Under the pieces are notes generated by a model. The model searched no databases. It was given only the letters and a program-made list of their open reading frames with translations, and was not told the DNA's origin. From Pseudomonadota bacterium (GTDB taxonomy: Bacteria > Pseudomonadota > Gammaproteobacteria > Enterobacterales > Enterobacteriaceae), in the NCBI GenBank assembly GCA_023454395.1, contig JAEYFY010000013.1, positions 1 to 22,651 of the forward strand: a DNA stretch of 22,651 nt. Direction: 5' to 3'. The translations under genes were made by a program, and so were the position numbers. Every line of letters begins with the position of its first letter. The stretch's first letter is position 1. This document shows, one piece after another, positions 6,789 to 12,625 of the stretch.

Positions 6789-7463
6789 CTATCTGAAGCC
6801 ATGCTTTTGCTTCAAATTGGCGATTATTGATAGTGATTTATTGCGGCTTGTTGGTGTTATCTTGTGTTCGACTTGAAGAACTGGCGCTGGAATAGTTTCG
6901 CCTGATTTGATTCTTGCAGTCATAGCTCGTAACTCCTTGGCGCAAAGCTTCTTAACCTCGCTATCCGTCAGGCTTTTACTTCGCATCTCAGAGTAAATTT
7001 TGGTAACCATCCAGTAGCAAGCATTTGAAGGCCATTTCATTTCACGCCAGCCACGCATTTTGCAGTATTCCCGATAGATTTCGTAAAGCTTCTCCTCATT
7101 AGGTAATCCAACTGCTAGAGATTCACCTTGTTTGCACCATTGAATAAATTGACCAGGAGCTGGAAGAAACGGATTTTCTTGCTGTCTGGCAATTTTCATC
7201 CCTGCGTTAATTTGATCTATCGTGCGGATATTGTTTTCAGCAAATGCTTTTGTCCACTGGCGTTTAAACTCGTTTAAATCCTCCTGATCTTTGAAGTTCG
7301 CCATTGACGCTGGGAATGTTGCTCGAAGTTGTTTGAATAACTCATTGAATACTTGCGCGGTATGCTCTCTGACTGGCTGTGCTTGCTGTAATGGCGCTGA
7401 ATTGCTCATTGCCTGTAATGCTCTACCATCCCGTTGCTGAATGGCAGTAACAAGTGATTTCAT
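6789..7463 (-). CDS. P: Replication protein P (helicase loader)
   Basis: P binds the host DnaB helicase and brings it to the O-bound origin. The 224-residue protein matches lambda P over its length as remembered: QLRATFPASMANFKDQEDLN, FLPAPGQFIQWC, WPSNACYWMVTKIY and ELRAMTARIKSGE all have clear counterparts, and lambda P has 233 residues. Its ATG overlaps the O stop as ATGA, so O and P are coupled as in lambda. Confidence 0.95.
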   Translation of the reverse strand: MKSLVTAIQQRDGRALQAMSNSAPLQQAQPVREHTAQVFNELFKQLRATFPASMANFKDQEDLNEFKRQWTKAFAENNIRTIDQINAGMKIARQQENPFLPAPGQFIQWCKQGESLAVGLPNEEKLYEIYREYCKMRGWREMKWPSNACYWMVTKIYSEMRSKSLTDSEVKKLCAKELRAMTARIKSGETIPAPVLQVEHKITPTSRNKSLSIIANLKQKHGFR

Positions 7464-8449
7464 ATATCAACTCCCTCCATCCATTTTGTGTCATCAAAGT
7501 CTATCTTGGGCTTCTGTGAGATTTGGTTACTAATTGCTGGTTTACGATTAGGCTGCTGACTTTGGATAACCAGAGTGTCCCACTTCTCACGTAGTTTTGC
7601 GGGAGATAACACGTTGCTACACCAGAACGAGTCACGATTAGCCCATTTAAACATTCTGCAAATATCTTGGTGGGAATGTCCGTCTAACTGTCTCATCAGA
7701 CGAATATCGTTAGCCCATGTTGACCAGTTAGGCTCTTTAGCCGTAGGGCTTACAATTAATACTTTCTCGTAAATCCATTGAGCGGCTTTTAGGTCTTCAG
7801 CATTACCCCATTTATCCCCTTTCTCTGAACTCACAACAGCATCAGGTTTTACCTTGCGAGGCACAGAAGATTTTTTTCTCGGACGATCATTTAATAATTT
7901 ATTATTAAATATATATTGTTCATGATGTGCGGGTTCATGTGCGTTGTTATGTGTGGGCATGTCATCTAAAGGCGCATGAATACTGGCTTCATCATGTGCG
8001 TTGTTATGTGCGTACTTATGTGCGGGTACATTGACTAAATTTTGAGCATAATCACTGTGATTTGTGATGGTTATCACCGTGCCTTTATGCTTCTCTCCTT
8101 CGATTGAAATCATCCCCTCACGAACAAAAACAGCCAGCATTCGATTAACCGTATCTCTACTGGTTGGCTTGCCGTTCCTGTCGCACAGGTTTAGCCCTAG
8201 ATTGGCTGGAGTGGTAACCAGTTGACCAGCCTTTAAATGCCATACATGCCCTTTGTAATTAGCTGTGTATGGCTCGCTCTGAGCTTCTAACAATAAGTTT
8301 TCCCACAGTGCTCTAAGATAAACATCTTTAGCCCATGACTTATTTTTTATGCTCCTGTACAACGGGATGAAACCTAGTTTCTGGTTTTCCACCCTGTTGC
8401 TCCTTTGTTGTCTTGCAACACCAAGATCGTAGAATTTAGCTGTGTTCAC
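7460..8449 (-). CDS. O: Replication initiator O-like with DnaT-like C-terminus
   Basis: The product should bind the origin iterons inside its own gene and recruit P-DnaB. The N-terminal half (to about residue 150) resembles the winged-helix replication region of phage O-like proteins, with HLKAGQLVTTPANLGLNLC and a recognition-like SRDTVNRMLAVF. The middle is low-complexity and encodes A-H-x-x repeats from the iterons. The C-terminal 110 residues (NWSTWANDIRLMRQLDGHSH, ICRMFKWANRDSFWCSNVLS) look like the DnaT-type domain. Start: the GTG at 8449 lies five bases after GGAGG; an in-frame ATG at 8461 would add four residues but lacks its own site. Confidence 0.85.
   Translation of the reverse strand: MNTAKFYDLGVARQQRSNRVENQKLGFIPLYRSIKNKSWAKDVYLRALWENLLLEAQSEPYTANYKGHVWHLKAGQLVTTPANLGLNLCDRNGKPTSRDTVNRMLAVFVREGMISIEGEKHKGTVITITNHSDYAQNLVNVPAHKYAHNNAHDEASIHAPLDDMPTHNNAHEPAHHEQYIFNNKLLNDRPRKKSSVPRKVKPDAVVSSEKGDKWGNAEDLKAAQWIYEKVLIVSPTAKEPNWSTWANDIRLMRQLDGHSHQDICRMFKWANRDSFWCSNVLSPAKLREKWDTLVIQSQQPNRKPAISNQISQKPKIDFDDTKWMEGVDI
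7889..8024. other. ori: Phage replication origin: two triplets of 12-bp iterons plus AT tract
   Basis: The heptamer ATGTGCG (CGCACAT on the O strand) occurs at 7925, 7937 and (as ATGTGTG) 7949, then at 7994, 8006 and 8018: two blocks of three at exact 12-bp steps, 45 bp apart. Next to them, 7889-7917 is a run of 29 A/T bases, suitable for melting. In the direction of the O gene the iterons come first and the AT tract second, as in lambda ori, where four longer iterons lie inside O. Confidence 0.8.
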
Positions 8450-8467
8450 CACGACCTCCATATCTGT

Positions 8468-8496
8468 TTGTTAAGTAAACAGAATTCATATATAAT
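8468..8496 (+). promoter_or_regulatory. Promoter for oop-like antisense RNA
   Basis: TTGTTA (8468-8473), a 17-base spacer and a perfect TATAAT (8491-8496) form a good sigma-70 promoter between O and cII, opposed to the right operon. This is the place of lambda pO. A weaker alternative is TTGATA at 8566 with TAAATG 17 bases on. Confidence 0.75.
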
Positions 8497-8502
8497 TACT
8501 CC

Positions 8503-8643
8503 ATTAATTAGCTGTATCAGCAAAAGGAAAGCTCAAAATCAGCTTCCCTTTAATACTGGTTATTGATACAGTATTTGTTGTACGTTAAATGGTTAAGTCC
8601 ATTTGTTGAGAAGCCTCAGTTACCGCTGGGGCTTTTCTTTTTG
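8503..8643 (+). ncRNA. oop-like antisense RNA to the cII 3' end
   Basis: Transcription from the promoter at 8468-8496 should begin near 8503 and end at the terminator at 8611-8643, giving about 140 nt. The last 57 or so bases are complementary to the 3' end of cII mRNA. In lambda the 77-nt OOP RNA overlaps cII by a similar length and leads to RNase III cleavage of cII message. An internal hairpin (AAAGG-A-AAGCT/AGCTT-C-CCTTT, 8523-8551) is also present. Confidence 0.7.
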
Positions 8644-8920
8644 GTGCTTTGACATGTTCAAGCATTTGAATTAACGCTCTAGCCTCATCACCTTGCAGTA
8701 TCACTGTGTCGTCTGGTGTCTCATACCCAATAGCAACTAAAAGCCTTGCACAACGTTGTATGAAGCTTAATTGCGTTTTAGATTGTTGAGATTGCCAGCG
8801 AGATATTTGTGATTCGTGAATACCCGTTCTTTTCGCTACTTCTCTAGCGCCAGTAACAAGTATCCCTTTCATGATTTTTGATTCGATTTCTCGAAATTTG
8901 CGTTCGTTTGATAATTCCAT
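8585..8920 (-). CDS. cII: Transcriptional activator CII
   Basis: CII is the tetrameric activator that turns on P_RE (and in lambda P_I and P_aQ) and so sets up lysogeny. The 111-residue protein has the family plan: an N-terminal helix with IESKIM, a helix-turn-helix at about 25-45 (REVAKRTGIHESQISRWQ, close to TAEAVGVDKSQISRWK of lambda) and a polar C-terminal tail. It lies after cro and before O, as in lambda. Its own start region carries the predicted P_RE on the other strand, and its end is covered by the oop-like RNA. Confidence 0.92.
   Translation of the reverse strand: MELSNERKFREIESKIMKGILVTGAREVAKRTGIHESQISRWQSQQSKTQLSFIQRCARLLVAIGYETPDDTVILQGDEARALIQMLEHVKAPKRKAPAVTEASQQMDLTI
8611..8643 (+). 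terminator. Terminator inside cII, plus strand
   Basis: AAGCCTCAG pairs with CTGGGGCTT (9 bp with one G-U) across loop TTACCG and is followed by a T-rich tract TTCTTTTT. It lies within the end of cII on the opposite strand, as lambda to does. Confidence 0.85.
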
Positions 8921-8930
8921 AGTTTAAATT
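8898..8930 (+). promoter_or_regulatory. P_RE, CII-dependent promoter for cI
   Basis: TTGC-N6-TTGA at 8898-8911 (TTGCGTTCGTTTGA) differs by two bases from the lambda P_RE CII site TTGCGTTTGTTTGC as I remember it. Thirteen bases later comes TAAATT (8925-8930) as the -10, the same distance as in lambda. It lies at the start of cII and reads through cro antisense into cI. Confidence 0.85.
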
Positions 8931-8944
8931 CCTTCTTAGATTAC

Positions 8945-8998
8945 TTCCCATATTGGGAACAGCAGTAATGATCCGTGGCTCATTCCATATGAGCGGAT
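8945..8998 (-). other. Two stem-loops between nutR and cII
   Basis: TTCCCA-TAT-TGGGAA (8945-8959) is a perfect 6-bp hairpin. ATCCG-TGG-CTCAT-TCCAT-ATGAG-CGGAT (8971-8998) forms a 10-bp stem with a 3-base bulge. Neither has a T tract. They occupy the place of lambda tR1 and could belong to a Rho-dependent terminator or an mRNA processing site upstream of cII. Confidence 0.5.
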
Positions 8999-9007
8999 TG
9001 TTGATAT

Positions 9008-9044
9008 GTTCCACAGTGGCGGAACCTAGATTGTTAAAAGAGCG
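9008..9044 (-). promoter_or_regulatory. nutR (boxA plus boxB)
   Basis: On the minus strand boxA CGCTCTTTTAACA (9044-9032) is followed after six bases by the hairpin GTTCCGCCACTGTGGAAC (9025-9008). It lies just after cro, the lambda nutR position. The partner nutL has the same spacing and the same GCCAYTGT core, with one compensatory pair change in the stem, so this is the RNA site for the N protein of this phage. Confidence 0.88.
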
Positions 9045-9051
9045 GGTGAAA

Positions 9052-9237
9052 CTAATTTTTATCTTTTACTAAATGCTCAAATGGTATTCCGAATAGTTCG
9101 TTGATTTGAGCGTATCTTGCAGGAGGAATGCGACCTTTGTGCTCCCATTGTCTAATGGCCTGATCGCTAATCTTTAGCTTCTTAGCTAAGGCTGGAATTC
9201 CACCTGCTTTTTTAATTGTTGTTTCCAATGCATTCAT
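9052..9237 (-). CDS. cro: Cro-like repressor
   Basis: This 61-residue helix-turn-helix protein is the first gene read from pR, divergent from cI, and so takes the place of Cro, which shuts down cI and early transcription in lytic growth. The motif at about residues 13-33 (IPALAKKLKISDQAIRQWEH) and the RIPPARYAQINELFG that follows are of the short Cro/YdaS-like type. AAGGAA lies before the ATG. nutR begins eight bases after the stop. Confidence 0.88.
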   Translation of the reverse strand: MNALETTIKKAGGIPALAKKLKISDQAIRQWEHKGRIPPARYAQINELFGIPFEHLVKDKN

Positions 9238-9269
9238 AAAGATATTCCTTTAACTGATTAACAACAAGA

Positions 9270-9298
9270 AGAATACAAGAATTGCTTTATTTAAGCAA
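9270..9298 (-). promoter_or_regulatory. Promoter pR
   Basis: On the minus strand TTGCTT (9298-9293), a 17-base spacer and TATTCT (9275-9270) drive cro. Operator sites cover the -35 and the spacer, with one operator ending on the first base of the -10, exactly as at pL. Confidence 0.85.
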
Positions 9299-9333
9299 GC
9301 ATTGCTTGTTGGAAAAATAAAAGTGCAACTTGT
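9275..9333. promoter_or_regulatory. Right operators (three CI/Cro sites)
   Basis: Three 15-bp sites fit the near-palindrome ACAAGCATTGCTTGT: ACAAGAATTGCTTTA (9275-9289), GCAAGCATTGCTTGT (9295-9309) and the weaker AAAAGTGCAACTTGT (9319-9333). The first two are 20 bp apart start to start and block pR. The third lies in P_RM. Confidence 0.8.
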
Positions 9334-9338
9334 ATATT
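9310..9338 (+). promoter_or_regulatory. P_RM, maintenance promoter for cI
   Basis: TGGAAA (9310-9315), 17 bases and TATATT (9333-9338) place the transcript start at about 9345, the ATG of cI. The weak -35 next to an operator fits activation by bound repressor, and the mRNA would be leaderless as in lambda. Confidence 0.7.
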
Positions 9339-9344
9339 GAGCGA

Positions 9345-10046
9345 ATGAAAACTATGCGCGAAAGAATCAAGCAAGCTAGACTTGCAAAAAACATGACCCA
9401 AGCTGAGTTAGCTGAATTGGTAGGCGTATCACCACAATCAGTGCAGCAGTGGGAGACCAGTACTGAGCCAAGAAAAAACAGAGTTATTAAAATTGCTGAA
9501 ATACTTGAAGTTGATACCAATTGGTTATTATTCGGAATAACTGACATTGATGAAAAAAACAAAGTCAGTAGTATTCAAATAAAGCAAGATGGTGAAATTT
9601 CAGATAAAAATAACTACAAGGTGGAGATGCTGGATATCCAAGCTAGTGCAGGACCTGGTGTGATGGTTCTTGATGATTTCATTGAAACAATAACAGCTAT
9701 TGAGTATTCAGCGGATGAAGCAAAAAGACTGTTTGGTGGTAGATCTGCATCCACAATCAAGATGATCACTGTTAAAGGTGACTCTATGGCTGGAACATTT
9801 GAGCCTAGAGATCAAATATTCGTAGATATCACCACTAACTTTTTTGATGGTGATGGAATTTATGTCTTTGTTTTAGATAATCAGCTATATATAAAAAGGC
9901 TTCAAAAGCAATATAAGAGGCTGGCTGTTATATCTGATAACGCAAGATATGAAACTTGGTATTTGGAAGAGGACAGTATCAATGGTCTCTACATTCACGC
10001 CAAAGTTTTAGTTAGCCAATCTATAAAATACAAATTTCATGGATAG
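9345..10046 (+). CDS. cI: CI-type prophage repressor (S24 self-cleaving)
   Basis: This protein keeps the prophage silent by binding the operators at 9275-9333 and 10506-10583, and is inactivated by RecA-stimulated self-cleavage. From the ATG at 9345 it has 233 residues. Residues 5-62 are a helix-turn-helix (MTQAELAELVGVSPQSVQQW). The cleavage site is Ala102-Gly103 in QASAGPG. The S24 catalytic pair is Ser147 (GDSM) and Lys184 (YIKRL). A TTG at 9330 would add five residues, but P_RM is predicted to start at 9345. The domain plan is that of the 220-240-residue CI proteins of lambdoid phages, not of the small non-cleavable kind. Confidence 0.93.
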   Translation: MKTMRERIKQARLAKNMTQAELAELVGVSPQSVQQWETSTEPRKNRVIKIAEILEVDTNWLLFGITDIDEKNKVSSIQIKQDGEISDKNNYKVEMLDIQASAGPGVMVLDDFIETITAIEYSADEAKRLFGGRSASTIKMITVKGDSMAGTFEPRDQIFVDITTNFFDGDGIYVFVLDNQLYIKRLQKQYKRLAVISDNARYETWYLEEDSINGLYIHAKVLVSQSIKYKFHG

Positions 10047-10076
10047 AAATTTATTCAATTATCAGGTGGTAGCAAA

Positions 10077-10382
10077 ATGAAAAATATAGCTTTATTGCTA
10101 ATTACGGTTGCTTCAATATCTGCTCACGCTACTAATAAGATTGATCTCACCAATGAAGATGACTTCAAATTGATAACTACAATCATGAAAGCATCTGAGT
10201 GCAACGCTTACTCTTCTTTATATAAATTTCAGCAAGAAAATAATGTTCCAGATGGGGATGAGTTTATAGATAAATTCATGAGCAATGAGGCAAAAAAGAA
10301 AAACAGCACCTTAGTTGATATGACCAACGATTGCCAGAAAGCGCTACTGGATTTCGCAGAAATAACATCAAGTAAAAACTAA
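10077..10382 (+). CDS. Small secreted protein in rex position (lysogeny-gene candidate)
   Basis: This 101-residue product has a clear signal peptide: a Lys near the N-terminus, a hydrophobic core (IALLLITVASIS) and an AHA-T cleavage site after residue 18. The mature part is about 83 residues, acidic and mostly helical, with two Cys (C42 and C86) that could form a disulfide in the periplasm. It lies 30 bases after cI on the same strand, preceded by AGGTGG, and before a strong terminator, so it should be read from P_RM in the lysogen, like rexAB of lambda. I recognise no family. Possible roles are superinfection exclusion or a host-cell trait. Confidence 0.8.
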   Translation: MKNIALLLITVASISAHATNKIDLTNEDDFKLITTIMKASECNAYSSLYKFQQENNVPDGDEFIDKFMSNEAKKKNSTLVDMTNDCQKALLDFAEITSSKN

Positions 10383-10407
10383 CCACCTATCATTTTCCCC
10401 ACCACAG

Positions 10408-10432
10408 ATCCCTCTTTAATGAGGGATTTTTT
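10408..10432 (+). terminator. Terminator of the cI operon
   Basis: ATCCCTC-TTTAAT-GAGGGAT is a perfect 7-bp stem followed by six T. It ends the cI-to-secreted-protein transcript and insulates it from pL. Confidence 0.92.
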
Positions 10433-10505
10433 ATGTCCGCAAATCACAAAACCTGCCAAAAGAATAAAAAATTTAAAATTTTTACAAAAAATAACACAAA
10501 TAAAA

Positions 10506-10583
10506 ACAAGCATTTATTGTTTAAATAAAGATTAAATCAAGTTTAAACACAAGTTATACTTGTTTTAATAAAGCAATGCTTGT
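10506..10583. promoter_or_regulatory. Left operators (three CI/Cro sites)
   Basis: ACAAGCATTTATTGT (10506-10520), ACAAGTTATACTTGT (10549-10563) and TAAAGCAATGCTTGT (10569-10583) fit the same 15-bp consensus as the right operators. The last two are 20 bp apart, as on the right side. About 23 bp between the first two sites contain only a weak half site. Confidence 0.8.
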
Positions 10584-10588
10584 ATAGT
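10560..10588 (+). promoter_or_regulatory. Promoter pL
   Basis: TTGTTT (10560-10565), 17 bases and TATAGT (10583-10588) drive the left early operon. One operator overlaps the -35 and another fills the spacer and touches the -10. The 10383-10903 gap holds a terminator, these operators, pL, nutL and the structured leader; I see no gene in it. Confidence 0.88.
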
Positions 10589-10630
10589 TAATCACATCGA
10601 AGGCAAGGAGCCATAGATAAACAGGATGTT

Positions 10631-10665
10631 CGCTCTTTTACAAATTAACTCCCGCCATTGTGGGA
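10631..10665 (+). promoter_or_regulatory. nutL (boxA plus boxB)
   Basis: boxA CGCTCTTTTACAA (10631-10643) is followed after six bases by the hairpin TCCCGCCATTGTGGGA (10650-10665). It is the counterpart of nutR, with the same spacing and loop core. It lies about 40 bases into the pL transcript and should be the loading site for N and host Nus factors. Confidence 0.9.
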
Positions 10666-10682
10666 AAGTTTCAAAACTCCAA

Positions 10683-10887
10683 GTGAGTATTGGGATGCGG
10701 TTACGCTGAACCAGATGCAAGCAAAACCAATGTCAGACGGTGTGAGTCCGTCGAGTAATAACAACGCTGTTGATCATTAACTTAGGAAGGTGACCAACAA
10801 ATAAGGTGAAGTTATTGCAGAGGATGCAAGCAAGGCTGACAAGACAGTTCGAGACTGATAGCCAATGACCGCATCACCAATACTTAC
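10683..10887 (+). ncRNA. Structured leader RNA between nutL and N
   Basis: The two ends pair: 10683-10693 with 10877-10887 (11 bp, one G-U) and 10694-10701 with 10868-10875 (8 bp), with only A10876 bulged. Inside the 19-bp helix are a GACGG/CCGTC hairpin (10736-10752), a GTAATAAC/GTTATTGC stem (10755-10762 with 10811-10818) that encloses a TTGATCA/TGACCAA hairpin, and a GGCT...AGCC arm (10834-10863) capped by CAGT-TCGAG-ACTG. GATGCAAGCAA is repeated near 10714 and 10823. Lambda has an RNase III-cut hairpin between nutL and N that controls N; this element lies in the same place but is larger and branched. I match it to no known RNA family. Confidence 0.65.
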
Positions 10888-10903
10888 TAACCGAGGGTAA
10901 ATT

Positions 10904-11179
10904 ATGGCTAAAATTACTTACTTACCGCGCACTGGTAAGACAAATTCAAAGATGCGTCGTTATGCAGCTAGAGGTGAATTAATGGCTCGTAAAGCTTTAG
11001 AAGAAGCTAATCGCGGTCGCACTATTGAGGAAATTTGGGATTCAATCATTAAGCCAGTCGATGAAACAGATGTGCTGGCAAGTTTGGTGTTAAGTCTCAA
11101 ATCAACACCAGACACACGTAAGACATTAAAACTGAAAAAACAGCCGAGCCGTGAGTTCGGGGTTACGGCGAGAGGGTAG
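10904..11179 (+). CDS. N: N-like early antitermination protein
   Basis: N binds boxB RNA with an arginine-rich helix and, with Nus factors, lets polymerase pass early terminators. This 91-residue basic protein is the first gene after nutL. Residues 14-30 (NSKMRRYAARGELMARK) form an arginine-rich motif like NAKTRRHERRRKL of P22 gp24, and the end (SREFGVTARG) resembles the SEMGVTCVG segment of phage 21 N as I remember it. Overall similarity is low, as is usual for N proteins, so position and the two nut sites carry much of the call. GAGGG precedes the ATG. The structured leader lies just before it. Confidence 0.75.
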   Translation: MAKITYLPRTGKTNSKMRRYAARGELMARKALEEANRGRTIEEIWDSIIKPVDETDVLASLVLSLKSTPDTRKTLKLKKQPSREFGVTARG

Positions 11180-11180
11180 T

Positions 11181-11672
11181 ATGAGTAAGCGACTTGAAAT
11201 ATTAAAGGCGTCGTTAGCTAAAAAAGAAGCGCTATTTAACGAGCGCTTACAGAATCACTTCGACACAGTAAAGCAAGCTAATGGGCAACCACTGAACGAT
11301 AAGCGAAATGGCCGAGCAACACTTAACAAATGGGAAAAGCAAAGTGAGGCACTAAGAAGCTTGGAGTTAAGCATTCAAGTAACTAAAGACGCTATCGAGC
11401 GAGAAGAAAATAAGATAGCAATGTCTGAATCGGTCGATTTACCGCTCTATATTTCTAATGCAATTAAAGATGGAATGATAACGCAATGGAGAAGATTCCC
11501 TCGGTTCTTTTTTGTTAATGGAGTGAGCGGTGGGCGGATTGTACTTGATGAGAAAACAGGTGCTATAGCTCATCGGTATTTAAATAAAGTATCAAAAGAG
11601 GAATATCCAATATTCCGCGACGTATTTAACGAATTAAATCAAAAAGCGCGCGAACATTTATCCGCTAGTTAA
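11181..11672 (+). CDS. Hypothetical protein, coiled-coil N-terminal half
   Basis: From the ATG at 11181, one base after the N stop and preceded by GAGAGGG, the protein has 163 residues. The first 85 are charged and helical and probably a coiled coil. The second half (IVLDEKTGAIAHRYLNKVS) looks like a small mixed fold. I recognise no function. Confidence 0.7.
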   Translation: MSKRLEILKASLAKKEALFNERLQNHFDTVKQANGQPLNDKRNGRATLNKWEKQSEALRSLELSIQVTKDAIEREENKIAMSESVDLPLYISNAIKDGMITQWRRFPRFFFVNGVSGGRIVLDEKTGAIAHRYLNKVSKEEYPIFRDVFNELNQKAREHLSAS

Positions 11673-11706
11673 CTAATTACAGTCCATTCTGTGGGCTGTG
11701 GTGAGT

Positions 11707-11927
11707 TGATTAATAGATAGGAGCTGCAATGAAATGTAGCAACAAGAATTGCCAAGACGGCATTGAGTTTATTACCTGTTGTTCTGGTCGTGAATGTGGC
11801 TGCATGGGTCAGCCAGTCGCGGCAACTAATTGCAAGGAATGCAATAAAGAGAACCGAGAGCCAACAGACGAGCAAGTTATTCAAGAAATGCAATATCTTG
11901 AATGGCTTGGTGATTAATAGATAGGAG
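11707..11927 (+). repeat. 17-bp direct repeat around two ribosome sites
   Basis: TGATTAATAGATAGGAG occurs at 11707-11723 and 11911-11927, each time just before a start codon and including its Shine-Dalgarno. It may reflect an old duplication or insertion of a gene cassette between the copies. Confidence 0.75.
11729..11917 (+). CDS. Cys-rich zinc-finger-like small protein
   Basis: This 62-residue protein has eight Cys in its first 38 residues (C3, C8, C17, C18, C23, C25, C35, C38), a DnaJ-like zinc pattern, followed by an acidic helical tail. TAGGAG precedes the ATG. The function is unknown. Confidence 0.7.
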   Translation: MKCSNKNCQDGIEFITCCSGRECGCMGQPVAATNCKECNKENREPTDEQVIQEMQYLEWLGD

Positions 11928-11933
11928 ATAGAG

Positions 11934-12146
11934 ATGGATATTGAGTTATATGCAGGAAATGTATCAATTGAACCTGACAACACAAATAAAGTGCTGGTAA
12001 AGCTAAAAGATACCTATCTTGATGGCTCGGTTGGCGCAAATGATATTGTTAACGAATATCCAGTAGGTGAGCTACTTAATGAGATAGATAATGATGACAT
12101 TATCAGTCACTTAGAGTGTCAAGGCTACGCAGTTACTAAAGACTAG
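11934..12146 (+). CDS. Acidic hypothetical protein
   Basis: This 70-residue, strongly acidic protein (rich in Asp, Glu and Asn) is preceded by TAGGAG in the repeated element. I do not recognise it. The charge would allow DNA mimicry, but nothing else supports that. Confidence 0.65.
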   Translation: MDIELYAGNVSIEPDNTNKVLVKLKDTYLDGSVGANDIVNEYPVGELLNEIDNDDIISHLECQGYAVTKD

Positions 12147-12175
12147 CATCGTATTTAGTTAATAACGGAGGGAGT

Positions 12176-12406
12176 ATGTCAGATAAAACGGGTGGAGCGG
12201 CTTTTCCAGCGAAATGGCATCAAGATATGCAATTTGTAGCGCAGGAAGGTATGACATTGCGAGATTATTTCGCTTCTAAATGTATGTCATCAATCATCGG
12301 TTCGTTAAATGGCTCTGTTGTATTTGAAGAATGCAAAGGCGATTTTGATGTGTACGCAAAACAAGCCTATGTCATGGCAGATGCAATGTTAAAGGCTAGG
12401 GGGTGA
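12176..12406 (+). CDS. Conserved phage accessory protein (GMTLRDYFA type)
   Basis: This 76-residue protein has the GGAAFP opening, the GMTLRDYFASK block and the AYVMADAMLKARG ending that I recall from a common family in enterobacterial prophages. No biochemical function is known to me. It is preceded by GGAGGGAGT and followed directly by a small basic protein. Confidence 0.8.
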   Translation: MSDKTGGAAFPAKWHQDMQFVAQEGMTLRDYFASKCMSSIIGSLNGSVVFEECKGDFDVYAKQAYVMADAMLKARG

Positions 12407-12407
12407 T

Positions 12408-12551
12408 ATGAACGAAAAATATAATGGCGGAGTTAAGCCTGATAATACAAAAGAAGCTAAAAAGCTCAATCGTGATTATCAAGTTAAGCGCCTAATTGCT
12501 AAAGGTCACACAAAGAAGTTTGCCCGCCAACAAGCTAAATACATCAAATAG
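12408..12551 (+). CDS. 47-residue basic protein
   Basis: The frame begins at the ATG at 12408, one base after the previous stop, with GGGGG upstream, and ends at the TAG at 12549. The product is Lys-rich with a helical C-terminus (HTKKFARQQAKYIK) and could bind nucleic acid. The function is unknown. Confidence 0.65.
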   Translation: MNEKYNGGVKPDNTKEAKKLNRDYQVKRLIAKGHTKKFARQQAKYIK

Positions 12552-12625
12552 CCAGCAGTAACCCACCACTTAATCATTCATATCGCTATTAATAGTGAGG
12601 AATACGCACATAAGGAACATAGGAA

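Noticed and set aside
7925..8024. CRISPR array from the evenly spaced repeats
   Set aside because: Units are 12 bp with 5-bp spacers inside a coding gene next to an AT tract, which fits origin iterons and not CRISPR.
9287..9562. Minus-strand hydrophobic frame over the start of cI
   Set aside because: It overlaps the operators and the repressor helix-turn-helix on the other strand; the immunity layout leaves no room for it.
10683..10887. Group I or II intron or hammerhead ribozyme in the N leader
   Set aside because: I could not find a domain V, group I core elements or the CUGAUGA/GAAA hammerhead core; it remains an unassigned structured RNA.
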